From the NCBI GenBank assembly GCA_030710605.1, contig CP092871.1, positions 71,052,639 through 71,116,638 on the forward strand: a stretch of DNA of 64,000 bases, in the 5' to 3' direction. This DNA comes from Cordylochernes scorpioides (taxonomy: Eukaryota; Arthropoda; Arachnida; Pseudoscorpiones; Chernetidae). A program made the translations under genes and the position numbers. Position 1 is the stretch's first letter, and each line of letters starts with the position of its first letter. This document shows, one piece after another, positions 44,548 to 54,961 of the stretch. Under the pieces are notes generated by a model. That model ran no database searches and was not told where the DNA came from. It saw only the letters and a program-made list of their open reading frames with translations.

Positions 44548-45025
44548 TCTTCTATATAAATGGAAATTTCATAAGTGGTGTTCGCTAAAAACTTTCGTTA
44601 CAATGCATCAATTTCGACCAAATTTTCAACATTTATGTAAAACGAGATGGAGCAGGTTTTGCTTAACATCAAAATATTTTTCCTAACTTTAAAATACATA
44701 ACTTTGCTGTTATCGATAAAATACAAAAAAAAATCAACAGAGTTAATTTTATTTATATATAAATACAAAAAAAAATTCAGCAATTCATTCAACTCAATCT
44801 AAAAAAATATTCAAAACAAGCAATTTTAAGATAACACCATATGTAAAACAGTCGGCCAAGAAAACAACAACGATATTACATCTTTCTCACATATTCACAC
44901 ACAATCTTGATTAATAATTAAAACTAATCTTTAGCATTGTTTATTATACTTCATAATATATAATATTCGTTAGGCAAACTTTCACTCGGATAAAACCCGG
45001 GCGAAGCCGGGTACACATCCGCTAG
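44548..45025 (+). mobile_element. Non-autonomous Helitron H6
   Basis: Starts TCTTCTATATAAATGG after A. Ends with the CCCGGGCGAAGCCGGG hairpin, TACACATCCG, CTAG and then T. It contains CAGTCGGCCAAGAAAACAAC (44851), similar to the block at 6585 in the LTR element. Confidence 0.7.
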
Positions 45026-45029
45026 TATA

Positions 45030-45590
45030 TATATATATATAGCAAGGAAGCAGTAGGTGTGTACGAGGCATATAAAATAAATATTGATAGAAATAAGGTA
45101 TATAGACAACCTGTTTAATAAATTGCTATTTTAAAATGCTTCATTTAATTCCAGCTGTTCTCTTTCACTCCCAAGAACCTTTGTTTCGTCCATTTCCGTG
45201 TAATAGCTGTCCCATCCAATTCTGCTATATTTCTCAGATGATTCTCACCAGAAATCGTTCCTCTAGCAATAGATATATGTCATAATTTGTATAATGCCCA
45301 AGAGATATAATTTATTTTCGCCATAATTAGTATGTTAGAATGTAATTACAAATTAATCCATCTATAAATTTATTTTTTTATTTATTTGAGTAACCCAGGT
45401 TCCTGGAGCGTTCAGAAGTCGCCAACTACCCGGATCTATAAATCTGTACAAAATAAACGTGGGAGACAGCGCGCGCGGGTGAATGCTACGGCACGCCGCC
45501 GCGTGCGCGCGCTCACGAGTGTGGAACAAATTATTTTTCGAAGCTTTCATGCACAACGGTCGCGCCCTTCCATTCGACCACGATGGATAC

Positions 45591-45633
<43 letters not shown>

Positions 45634-45914
45634 TAAATATACTTCTGTATTTCTCTGATACTCTCAATTGTATCTATTATTCCTATTCTCTTCTACAGAT
45701 TCCCACATTGTGAATGCTTCCAATCTTCCTTCACTCTCATTAACCATGTCCTATACAGTACCACTGTCATCAACATTACAATCAATCTTCTAAGCCGTTC
45801 CTTTACATGTTTCCAATAAATATAGATCGACAACACTACCTTAAGTGACATGTCTTTGTCCAAGTGTCACCAAGAAGGTCCCTCGACATAATCTATAAAA
45901 TCACAATACCATCT
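45030..45914. other. No gene; GC-rich patch and TA tract
   Basis: 45450-45560 is locally GC-rich (alternating GCGCGC..), followed by a (TA)n tract near 45590-45625. AGAAGTCGCCAA is shared with 46440, so a dispersed repeat is present. Confidence 0.4.
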
Positions 45915-46072
45915 GTATATACACCTCCCTTTAGCGGACACCTCTTCACAAAGGACAGTTTTCATTTGCAAAATTATCATTATTACAATTTAGAAACTCT
46001 CCGGTAAGAGAACACCTTTACCTAAAGGACACTGACTCTGCAATTAGGTATCCTTAACAGGGAGGTTATACT
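45915..46072. mobile_element. pogo-type MITE (GGACACCT family), worn
   Basis: CACCTCCCTTTAGCGGACAC near one end and ..AACAGGGAGGTTATACTA at the other. Confidence 0.55.
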
Positions 46073-46077
46073 ATATA

Positions 46078-46215
46078 ACAAATGAAGACATTGAGACGCG
46101 AATGTTTATTTTCACAAATAAATCAAACTTCTACTGTCCTTACTGAGATTATATATTTTTAATCGCAGTAAGGACAGTAGAAGCTTGGTTTATTTGTGAA
46201 AAGAAACATTATCAC
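46078..46215. mobile_element. Foldback element F1, short member
   Basis: AACTTCTACTGTCCTTACTG and its inverted match CAGTAAGGACAGTAGAAGCT with a minimal centre. Confidence 0.65.
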
Positions 46216-46890
46216 TTATATAATGAGAATATAAAAATCTCAGAATTATACAGAGCAATAAAAAAAAGAACAATCAGAACTTTTAAAATATAGAAGAAAT
46301 GACCCTACAATCACAGTTAGTTCTGAGTCTTATTAAAGTTTTACCTTTATAAATCTAATGGATAAGTATGGCCAAGAGAGACATATATTTTACCAATAAA
46401 TTTAGATATCACTATTTATTGAGGTAACTCTCACTGGATCATACAGAAGTCGCCAATAAACTAATGTGAAAAATAATATCAGGACATTATGTTTTACACT
46501 TAATTCTTTATCTATGATCTCAATAATATATACCATTACACCTACTACCCTCAATTTTATTTAAGCTACAAAAAAGAGTTTTCATTAATATTTAGTGATT
46601 TCAACCTTTACTCCAATTTGCTTACTCGCGATGATAATTGAATTATTTCGATATCATAATTATTAATATTTCAAATAATAGAATCGTGATGCCCCCACTC
46701 ATGTTTATTGGAAACTAGCTGAATCTACCGGACAATCGTGGAATTTACTCGAGTGCAATTTTACCCGAGTTTATATGTATAAAAAATGCTAATTCTAAAT
46801 CGAATATAATTTTTACAACTATTGTCCAATGAAGAATACCTTTAACAAAAGATTATGATATTTTCTTATTATCCCCCTCGGAAGTTTATA

Positions 46891-47748
46891 CAGTTAAACC
46901 TGTCTATAGCGCCCCCCCCTCTAAATAGCGCCTTCCTCTCTATAGCGCCCGATTTTAAACATTAAAAGTGACCTGTCTATAGCACCCCCTCTCTATAGCA
47001 TCATATTTTGGTGAGTCCCAAGAGGGGGCGCTATAGAAAGGTTTAACTGTATATTTATTTGAAAATACAGTTAAACCTGTCTATAGCGCCCCCTCTAAAT
47101 AGCGCCTTTCCCTCTATAGCGCCCGATTTTAAAGATTAAAAGTGACCTGTCTATAGCACCCCCTCTCTATAGCATCCTATTTTGATGAGTCCCAAGAGGG
47201 GGCGCTTTATAAAGGTTTAACTGTATATTGATTTGAAAATACAGTTGAACCTGTCTATAGGGCCCCCTCTAAATAGCGCCTTCCCCTCTATAGCGCCTGA
47301 TTTTAAAGATTAAAAGTGACCTGTCTATAGCACCCCCTCTCTATATCATCCTATTTTGGTGAGTCACAAGAGGGGGCTCTATAGAAAGGTTTAACTGCAT
47401 ATTGATTTGAAAATACAGTTAAACCTGTTTATAGCGCCTCCTCTAAATAGCGCCCGATTTTAAACATTAAAAGTGACCTGTCTATAGCACCTCCTTTCTA
47501 TAGCACCCTATTTTGGTGAGTCCCAAGAGGGGGCGCTATAGAAAGGTTTAACTGTATATTGATTTGAAAATAGTTAAACCTGTCTATAGCGCCCCCTCTT
47601 GTGACTCACCAAAATAGGGTGCTATAGAAGGGGGTGCTATAGACAGGTCACTTTTAATTTAAATATCGCATCGTACTACGTATTTAAAATCGGGCGCTAT
47701 AGAGAGGGGGGCGCTATTTAGAGGGGGCGCTATAGACAGGTTTAACTG
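46891..47748. repeat. Tandem array of five pogo-type MITEs
   Basis: MITE copies start at 46891, 47068, 47242, 47416 and 47571, each running from CAGTTAAACCTGTCTATAGC to ..GGTTTAACTG. The 18-19 bp spacer TATATTGATTTGAAAATA recurs between them. Because the spacer is repeated too, the array arose by tandem duplication of MITE plus flank. The fifth copy has lost its first bases, and its internal halves are arranged differently. Confidence 0.85.
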
Positions 47749-48027
47749 TATAAATTTCAAGATAAACACAATATAATGATGATCATAATAATGATATATT
47801 AATTGTAAAATCCTAATGATAAATAATTATAGAGTGATATAATGATGCTATATAACCGTTTTTATATCAATATTCACCTGGCAAACATTCACTAGGGACG
47901 AAGCCGGGTGAAGCTGGGTCATTTAGTCAGTATATATGATAATAATTTTATTCTTATATGAGTACAAAATATGCAAAACGATGTATTTATTGTCTAATAT
48001 CAGTATTTGAATACTTTTTCTTGTTCC

Positions 48028-48205
48028 AAAATTACTATACCAGGTACCGCTCAAAAAGAGCAACCTAGTTTATGATATTTGCAACAATGAATAATATGTG
48101 AAGGTTATACACATACTAAACAAAATATTAATGCGGGAATCGATTCCTGTTCATGGCTGTCAGAAATCGAAGATGTTACCCACTCGTGCACCGACTCTTT
48201 TGTAT
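48028..48205 (-). mobile_element. tRNA-derived SINE (S2 family)
   Basis: The minus-strand head ends in a B-box-like GGAATCGATTCCC. The body has AACCTAGTTTATGATATTTG on the plus strand, as at 31490. Confidence 0.65.
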
Positions 48206-48543
48206 TTGAATAGCTTAATTGATATACCCACATGCAAAATTTCGCAATAGATATTAGGTAGTATTGTTAAAGAAGAAGAGAAACAAACCTCAATTTATCT
48301 TGACATGAATAGATTCAGTATGAGAGGTTTCTAACCTCGCAAATATTGTTCTGAAAAATGTTCTTTAGGAAGAATTCTGGAGATGCCGATTACATTGCCT
48401 ATTAAATAAATAAATAAACATACATATTAAAAAGAAGGAATCAAAGTGCTGTAAATTAAAGCACAAATGAAGAAACACGTCGCCGTGAATTATGATTCCT
48501 TCTTCAAGATGATGTCTGGGGATTACTTCTCTTGTAAACATAC

Positions 48544-49027
48544 TGTTACGACGCTTCTCAGCCGTCAATGTTTGCGTTCAAGGTTTACTGAGAAGACAAT
48601 GTGAGTTCGTTTTGGATACAGCTTAGTACTATGGATTTATTACCAGATCTTTGAAAGGGATATAAGTAACTATACAGTAGAAGATTAACTTGCCTTCAAT
48701 GTCCGCCACTACGTTCGGTGCCCACCTGCTGCGTCTGTTGTCACCACCGCCGTTCTCCTTGCTGCAGGTCCCGTTGTCAGCAGACAGACTTCTTCCCCCA
48801 GACTGCTATCTCTGCCAGACAGTCTTCTCGGCACACACCAATCCCCGGCAGCCGGCCGGCTTCCTTCACGGCGACACCAGCTGGGCTCGACTGATCCCTG
48901 CCTCCCACTGCCTGCCACCCCCTCCCCTGGAATTTCGTCAATCTACACTTCCCCTGCAGGAGCCCCGGCATACCTTCTCTCTTGGCTTCCCACTTCTTCC
49001 CTGCTACTTCTCTGCTGCATCGTTTCA
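48544..49027 (-). repeat. 3' LTR (484 bp)
   Basis: Same as 50646-51129. The long ORF ends inside it (48777). Confidence 0.9.
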
Positions 49028-50570
49028 CTGCCCCCTTCTCAATCCTTTTCGTCCCGAAAAGGCCGATTTCACCAGAGGCGCTTATCGGCGGCCCTTTGAT
49101 CTCCCTGACGTCTCTGGCCACATGAGGGTTGTCCGCCTCCCGGAAGCGTAGCGGCAGGGTTAACACCAACCCTTGTTTGCAGAACCACATCTCAACTCGG
49201 GCTTTCTTTCCACTCTCAACCAGTGCCGACGCCATTGATTGGTCTCGCTGTCTAGCACAGGGCGGTGGTTCTCCACAAGATGGCGGCCATATTTCACTGC
49301 CTACGATGCTTCCATCTGATATTTTGAATTCTCCTTGTGAGCACTCTGTAGCCGCAATGTACAAAGGGTTGTGATCGTTTGTGTTGCGCTTTCGCCGCTT
49401 CCTTCCACGACGGGGCTGTAGATCGCCGATCTTTACAGTGGATTCGTCCACCTGATCCACGCTGTCCATTTCGTGGCCTCCCTTTTCTTCTTTAGGTTTC
49501 CCATTCTCTTGCTCTAGAGGCTCTCTTTTTCCTAACTCTTCAAACCTGGGCTCCTTAGAGCCGACCACGCACAGGGCTGTGAATTTCTTAAACCTTCTGG
49601 AGGTGTCGGATCCCGTGACAGTCTCAAGATCGGGAGAACTTTTCCTAGGCGGTGGCTGCTTGATCTGCACCTTGTCGGGCGAAGGAACAAAGATGAATGG
49701 TACACATTCTTGGCACATCTTTTCAGCTTGCATTGCAGACGACGGCGCTGACACATTGCGCGCGACTTCCGTGTCACAGACATTGTCGTCGGACTTCCAC
49801 AGAGCGTCCAATGCTCTATCCCGTTCAGTCGGGTTGCCGGCTCCAACTTCAGGGTGCTTCGACCATCTAGCCTTGTCGCACTTCCACGGAGCATCCAGCT
49901 CCGTCCCATCCAGTTGGATCGCCGCTGTAGTCCCTGACAGTCTGACACTGTCGCTGAAGTCAGCCACGCTGTCGCACTGCAGCTCGCCAAGATCGTTGCT
50001 GTTCTCATGGAGTATTTCAGAAAGAATCCCAGGGGTTGAATTTTCGCTCTGTATATCACCTTGAGGGCATTCTCCTTCCGTCCGCTTGATTTTATACAAA
50101 ACACTCGTGCCACAGCCGTTGTCGGAGGCGATCAGCTCACCCTCCTCCGCTACACAACCAGTCTGGATCATTTCCTGCTGTCGACACTCTTCGGACTTCT
50201 GGATCACGGGAGAATCTTCTAGTGTAGATTCTGGCAGTTCCCTTACAACGTCTCCTGACGTGATGATCTTTGTTGTGATGGTCTTGTCGGGATCTTCATC
50301 ACCTGGGATCGTCTTTTGTCCCCTCAGACATTGAATACGTGGGCTATTGGTTGCTGTGATTGGTTTTGAAAAGCCATCAGGATTTTCTGGCGGTAGTACA
50401 TTGAACTTAACTTCGCAAGACATGGGTGTGGCAGAACGTTTGACATTCCGAATATGCTCCAGTCGGCTCAATCGAGTATCCAAGTTTTCTCCGAGCTCAT
50501 CTACTTTCTGGCTTAATAGTCTAAGCAATTTTGTGAATTTTTCAATTTCGAGGTCGGTTAGTTTTTCCAT
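48777..50570 (-). CDS. Single ORF of the LTR element, unknown function
   Basis: 597 codons from the ATG at 50570 (MEKLTDLEIEKF); the frame upstream to 50606 has only TTG. The first 40 residues form a likely coiled coil (KLLRLLSQKVDELGENLDTRLSRL). The middle is acidic and disordered. A basic patch PRRGRKRRKR near residue 400 could bind nucleic acid or enter the nucleus. There is no zinc knuckle, protease or polymerase motif. The frame runs through the polypurine tract, so about the last 83 codons are LTR sequence. It may be a Gag-like N-terminus with foreign or degenerate sequence behind it, or a chance-open frame. I do not recognise it. Confidence 0.5.
   Translation of the reverse strand: MEKLTDLEIEKFTKLLRLLSQKVDELGENLDTRLSRLEHIRNVKRSATPMSCEVKFNVLPPENPDGFSKPITATNSPRIQCLRGQKTIPGDEDPDKTITTKIITSGDVVRELPESTLEDSPVIQKSEECRQQEMIQTGCVAEEGELIASDNGCGTSVLYKIKRTEGECPQGDIQSENSTPGILSEILHENSNDLGELQCDSVADFSDSVRLSGTTAAIQLDGTELDAPWKCDKARWSKHPEVGAGNPTERDRALDALWKSDDNVCDTEVARNVSAPSSAMQAEKMCQECVPFIFVPSPDKVQIKQPPPRKSSPDLETVTGSDTSRRFKKFTALCVVGSKEPRFEELGKREPLEQENGKPKEEKGGHEMDSVDQVDESTVKIGDLQPRRGRKRRKRNTNDHNPLYIAATECSQGEFKISDGSIVGSEIWPPSCGEPPPCARQRDQSMASALVESGKKARVEMWFCKQGLVLTLPLRFREADNPHVARDVREIKGPPISASGEIGLFGTKRIEKGAVKRCSREVAGKKWEAKREGMPGLLQGKCRLTKFQGRGWQAVGGRDQSSPAGVAVKEAGRLPGIGVCREDCLAEIAVWGKKSVC
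49028..49042 (-). other. Polypurine tract
   Basis: On the minus strand GAGAAGGGGGCAG lies directly before the 3' LTR. Confidence 0.75.
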
Positions 50571-50625
50571 TTTCCTTTTTAAATTAGCGCAAAATAAAAT
50601 CTTCAATTAAAATTGACTAAGCTGT

Positions 50626-50643
50626 ATCCCACTTCTGACACCA
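50626..50643 (-). other. Primer-binding site, tRNA-Leu
   Basis: The plus strand reads ATCCCACTTCTGACACCA, the 3' end of an animal tRNA-Leu including CCA. It lies 2 nt from the 5' LTR. On the element's strand this is TGGTGTCAGAAGTGGGAT. Confidence 0.85.
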
Positions 50644-50645
50644 AA

Positions 50646-51129
50646 TGTTACGACGCTTCTCAGCCGTCAATGTTTGCGTTCAAGGTTTACTGAGAAGACA
50701 ATGTGAGTTCGTTTTGGATACAGCTTAGTACTATGGATTTATTACCAGATCTTTGAAAGGGATATAAGTAACTATACAGTAGAAGATTAACTTGCCTTCA
50801 ATGTCCGCCACTACGTTCGGTGCCCACCTGCTGCGTCTGTTGTCACCACCGCCGTTCTCCTTGCTGCAGGTCCCGTTGTCAGCAGACAGACTTCTTCCCC
50901 CAGACTGCTATCTCTGCCAGACAGTCTTCTCGGCACACACCAATCCCCGGCAGCCGGCCGGCTTCCTTCACGGCGACACCAGCTGGGCTCGACTGATCCC
51001 TGCCTCCCACTGCCTGCCACCCCCTCCCCTGGAATTTCGTCAATCTACACTTCCCCTGCAGGAGCCCCGGCATACCTTCTCTCTTGGCTTCCCACTTCTT
51101 CCCTGCTACTTCTCTGCTGCATCGTTTCA
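50646..51129 (-). repeat. 5' LTR (484 bp)
   Basis: Starts TGAAACGATGCAGC on the minus strand and ends CGTCGTAACA next to the primer site. Confidence 0.9.
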
Positions 51130-51679
51130 ATACATATGTTTACCTTTATGACGCTTTGTGTAGTTAGACCTTTGTACGTAGACCTTGGGTAGTTCTGCAC
51201 ATCTGGATATCATTGATTCTACTGTATGGTTGGTGAAATATAATCTTAAATCAACTTTTACTCTATAAGACATTGTTTTACTAGACATAGCCTGCTGTAG
51301 AACAAGTAATAGGAAGATTTGGGTATATCTATTTGTTTTTGAAACGTATATAAGATGCACATTTATTTAGGTATGATGTCCTTTAGAAGGGTTATCGGCC
51401 CGGAAGCTCGTCCTTATTAAAATCTAAAAAGAAACGCATCCTCGTTCGCTTTAAATTCTTTTACTTATATTCTTCAGAGGATTTCAACCTTCTCTAAATC
51501 AAACTGTATCTAGAATGAATATATAAAGTACAAGTGAAATGTGAATGGTGAAACAAAGAAATAATGCCTTGAATTGTGCCCTTTTCTCTATGTACCAGAG
51601 TTTGCTAAAACCAAGCAAATATTTCCACTACCATTTCCACTATATTGGAATAACTAGAATGAATGGATGAGAATAGTGA
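51130..51679. other. No gene; worn hammerhead-like sequence
   Basis: At 51380-51415 the plus strand has TTAGAAGGGTTATCGGCCC then GGAAGCTCGTCC, similar in layout to the other hammerhead-like relics. No ORF. Confidence 0.35.
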
Positions 51680-52015
51680 CGGGAGGAAATTGATCTATAA
51701 AAGTATAGGGCGCCTTCTCTCATCAAATTAAACTTCTAAACTAGACGCCATCTATTGACTGTCGCTGTAAACTAGTGGCCTCGGGTCAGTGACGAAGCCA
51801 CAACACCAGCTTAGGCAAACAGAGAAGCGTCCACCTGGAGATCATGGTAAAATGGTGGCCTAAAAACCATAGTATCTAGGTTGAACACTCTCAGTTTTCT
51901 AAAGTCGGCGTCATGTCTTTGTCACAGAACCGAATCTGCTAGTTTGTGGAAACGGTCAGATGGCGTCTAGGTTTGACGGGAGAAGCGCCCTATGCTTTTA
52001 TAGATTGAAAAAATC
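51680..52015. mobile_element. Foldback element F2, best copy
   Basis: Ends ATAAAAGTATAGGGCGCCTT / AAGCGCCCTATGCTTTTATA are inverted. TAGACGCCATCTATTGACTG inside is matched by CAGATGGCGTCTAGGTTTGA. No ORF. Confidence 0.7.
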
Positions 52016-52167
52016 GTAATTGGTTGGAATTTTATATTTAATTAGATTGGACATTCAATAAACATTTATTTTTATGTATACCTTAATTGGAATTAAGTGT
52101 GATATACGAATTATATAAGTGAGAGAGATATTTAAGATGTGAAAGTCCTTCTATATATATATATATA

Positions 52168-52350
52168 CTAGCCGAATGACCCGGGCAACGCCCGTGTTTT
52201 ACCCGACTGTAGATGTTACAACGGTGATCCTTAGGTCGCTGGTTCAAATCCGGCTCGAGGGAGCCGGCGAGCACGTGACCTCCCTGTGCGCGCGCATCCG
52301 TGACAGAGGCCGATGAGGAAAGTCGGTCGTGACTATATATAGGGATATAT
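52168..52350 (-). mobile_element. Short Helitron, H2 subfamily
   Basis: Plus strand CTAGCCGAATGACCCGGGCA is the H2-type 3' end. The TATATATAGGGATATATA end is the H2-type 5' side. The middle contains GGTCGCTGGTTCAAATCCGG, which resembles a tRNA T-arm. Confidence 0.55.
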
Positions 52351-52861
52351 AATATAAATATTTCATTCTATAAAAAAAGGTGTACCTGGATTTGTGAAAG
52401 AAATACATTTTTCCCCCAACTATATAACTTTTTTTTATAGTATCTGTGTATTTCTCTAGGAGTTGTTGAACTGAACTGGATTCCTGAGTAATCGATAGAT
52501 TTTAAAATGAGATTATCATGGAATATTTTAGGTAATTAATATTAAATATATATATTTTAGAAATATACACTCGGAACATGTACATTTCCACAAGTTTTTT
52601 TTCAGTGAACATATTTTCAAATAAATTTATTAAATTATATTAAAGTAACATATTTAAAAAAAAAAAAAAAACAGATTTAAAAAAAAATAATATTCACTAT
52701 TTAAAATTGCTATATATTCATTATTTAAAATTGCAATATATTCATTATTTAAAATCACTGCTTCTATCTTCATGCTTCAGAGAGAGAGAGAGAGGAACCT
52801 GAGAGTCAAACAAATTATATAAATATTATCAAAATTATATAAATCATATAAAAATTTAAAA

Positions 52862-54877
52862 ATGACAACTAGCATGAAGCAGACTGTAGAAGATGCAGTC
52901 CATTTATTAAAGAAAGTTTTATCAGGTTGTAGGAAGGTAAAATTATCAGATTTTGATGCTATTATCTTTCCAGAATCGGAAGCTGAAAGCTATGCGAATC
53001 TTGGTGCAAGGTACAAGGCTGTACTCATTGGTTATGTGACCTATGTTGACAATGAATTAAGGCAGGCTGTCCAACCGCTGTCGTGTTACATCAAATATTT
53101 CAACAGATTTGATATCGCCCTCCGGTATATCCGTAGAATAAGTGAAAGCAACGAAACAGATAACTCGATGGAGGCAATTATGAGAAACCTACACAACATC
53201 ATGGAAGTGGTATGGCAAATGATCGTTATAAGAAAACACGCGTCGAAGCTGGCAGCCTATATTTATACGGTGATGCATGGAGAACCATCAGTAAGAGATA
53301 TTATTGAAGTATCCTTTTACCTTCGCCAACTCCTTAATGCTGATTTACCAAGTGGTTCCGATGGTTTTAGAGTATACTTTATGAATCACTACATACAAAT
53401 TATAGAAACAAACCTGCCTATTCCAGGAAATTCACTACTACAGTATGTAAATGAAGTATGTCCATATTTTGAAATTGAAATTGATATCTTTGCCAAGCTC
53501 CATTTTGAGCTTCACTCGATAGATGAATTAACTGAGGTATTCCTTTCTAACAAGTTGGACCTGTACATATCGGATTTTGACACACTCTGTGATTCAAAAT
53601 TCATTCACCACTTGCATGAAGCCTTTAGGATATTTAGTGACAAGCTGAATCCAGATTTAAAATATTTCTCAGAGGAAATTATTTACAGAACTACAGGTCA
53701 AATAGCATTAGAGCATTTGGGAATGGCATCATTCCAAGACACAGATGATTATATTGAGGCAGTCACCCAGGTCAACCATTACTGTCAAAGTGTAGTTGTA
53801 AGCAAATACGACTTCACGTTCTTCTGCGCCATCAAGGACAATATGAGAGACTATCTTCTAGAGAAATGGGTAGATGGGAAGGGTTGTTCTCCTAGCACCG
53901 CCGTTGCCCAATATCTGAGCTCACTGGCAAAACGCTTGTCAATGCCAGGAGCTTCAGACTTTGCCAATATGAGAATTAATATTGACTATATTTTTTCACT
54001 ATTGAGTGATCCTGAACTTATTAAATATTTCGTTCAGGCCTATGAAGAGCTCCTGGCAAACAGAATTCTAGAAGAATGCCCCTTATCTCTAGATGTCGAG
54101 TTCAAGATCCTCGACGCCATAAACAAAGGTGTGCCAGGTGCACCAACACACAAAATAAGAAGGATCCTTGAAGACCTCCAAGTTGGCAAGTCCATCTCTG
54201 AACATTACAATGAGCTACACCCTGACCAGGTGGTCGAAGCCAGGATTGCGGCCTCTGATCTTCTCACAGAGAGAGAGCCCGAGCCATTCCATTGCATCCT
54301 GCCCGAGTCCATCCAAAGAACAGTGGACCATCTCCAGGAACTCTACCCGCAGGGTCAGAAGAAAATCCAGTGGCTGCTGCTCAGCGGCTCGATGGAGATC
54401 CAGCTCGAGTCCACGGTGGCCGTCATGAAGCCGGTGCAGGCGGTCGTGCTCCTGCAATTTCAAGATGGCAGCAGGACGCTGAAGGATCTAGAGAGGAGCA
54501 CTCGGCTGACCCTGCCGTTCCTGCTCAAGTCGCTCAAGGGACTTCAAGATGCGGAAATCCTCACCAAGTCCGGCGATACCTACAGCGTCAAAATGCTACG
54601 TCCTGGAAGGATCGAGGTGGACTACCCCCACGTGGTGGAAGTCCCCACTCAGTTCGACGGCTGTAAGCACCATGTCATCCAGGCCGCCGTCGTCCGGACT
54701 CTCAAGTCCAGCTCCCCGAAGTTTTCCAGCCTTGACGACATCTTCGCCAAGGTCCAGCCCCAGGTGGAGCGGTTGTTCGTCCTGGAACGTGGCGACCTGG
54801 TGGCGGCTGTAGATAAGTTGGAGGACTTGATGTGTGTGGAGAAGGGAGCCGAGGGACGCTACAAATATGTCCTCTAA
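52862..54877 (+). CDS. Cullin-family protein, intron-free
   Basis: 671 residues, ATG to TAA without introns; AAAA before the ATG is a favourable context. Cullins are scaffolds of ubiquitin ligases: the N-terminal repeats hold the substrate adaptor and the C-terminal part holds the RING protein. The first half is helical and diverged. The cullin homology part is clear: YIEAVTQVNHYCQSVV, YFVQAYEELLANRI (the FY..MLA.RL motif), GAPTHKIRRILEDLQV (the Y..KL..M..D motif), and VVLLQFQDG..TLKDLERST. The C-terminal winged helix reads IQAAVVRTLKSSS to GRYKYVL, with Lys615 (54704-54706) where cullins receive NEDD8. It is shorter than most cullins (about 750), mainly at the N-terminus. Base composition changes along the gene: AT-rich to about 54200, GC-rich after. 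It is either a lineage-specific cullin or an old retrogene that stayed open. Confidence 0.88.
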   Translation: MTTSMKQTVEDAVHLLKKVLSGCRKVKLSDFDAIIFPESEAESYANLGARYKAVLIGYVTYVDNELRQAVQPLSCYIKYFNRFDIALRYIRRISESNETDNSMEAIMRNLHNIMEVVWQMIVIRKHASKLAAYIYTVMHGEPSVRDIIEVSFYLRQLLNADLPSGSDGFRVYFMNHYIQIIETNLPIPGNSLLQYVNEVCPYFEIEIDIFAKLHFELHSIDELTEVFLSNKLDLYISDFDTLCDSKFIHHLHEAFRIFSDKLNPDLKYFSEEIIYRTTGQIALEHLGMASFQDTDDYIEAVTQVNHYCQSVVVSKYDFTFFCAIKDNMRDYLLEKWVDGKGCSPSTAVAQYLSSLAKRLSMPGASDFANMRINIDYIFSLLSDPELIKYFVQAYEELLANRILEECPLSLDVEFKILDAINKGVPGAPTHKIRRILEDLQVGKSISEHYNELHPDQVVEARIAASDLLTEREPEPFHCILPESIQRTVDHLQELYPQGQKKIQWLLLSGSMEIQLESTVAVMKPVQAVVLLQFQDGSRTLKDLERSTRLTLPFLLKSLKGLQDAEILTKSGDTYSVKMLRPGRIEVDYPHVVEVPTQFDGCKHHVIQAAVVRTLKSSSPKFSSLDDIFAKVQPQVERLFVLERGDLVAAVDKLEDLMCVEKGAEGRYKYVL

Positions 54878-54955
54878 CAACCTCTTTATAATCTGGTGAT
54901 TTTTCACATTTTTGGAAGTATTTTCCGATGTTTTAAGAAATTAAATACGAATTAA

Positions 54956-54961
54956 AATAAA
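54956..54961 (+). promoter_or_regulatory. Polyadenylation signal of the cullin gene
   Basis: AATAAA about 80 nt after the stop codon. Confidence 0.6.

Larger units (their letters stand above)
48544..51129 (-). mobile_element. Non-autonomous LTR retrotransposon, tRNA-Leu primed
   Basis: Two 484-bp LTRs at 48544-49027 and 50646-51129 look identical by eye. On the minus strand they run TGAAACG..TAACA (TG..CA). A 4-bp ATAC duplication flanks the element. A primer site for tRNA-Leu, a polypurine tract and one long ORF are present, but no reverse transcriptase, protease or integrase. It is young, and its copying must rely on another element. Confidence 0.9.

Noticed and set aside
48690-49151. Plus-strand frame of 153 codons (MPSMSATTFGAH..), repeated at 50792.
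   Set aside because: It lies in the LTRs, antisense to the element, and is Pro/Leu-rich without a domain. The repetition only reflects the two LTRs.
52200-52260. GGTTCAAATCC with flanking stem in H7 as a tRNA gene.
   Set aside because: Only a T-arm-like part is present. No acceptor stem or anticodon arm can be folded.
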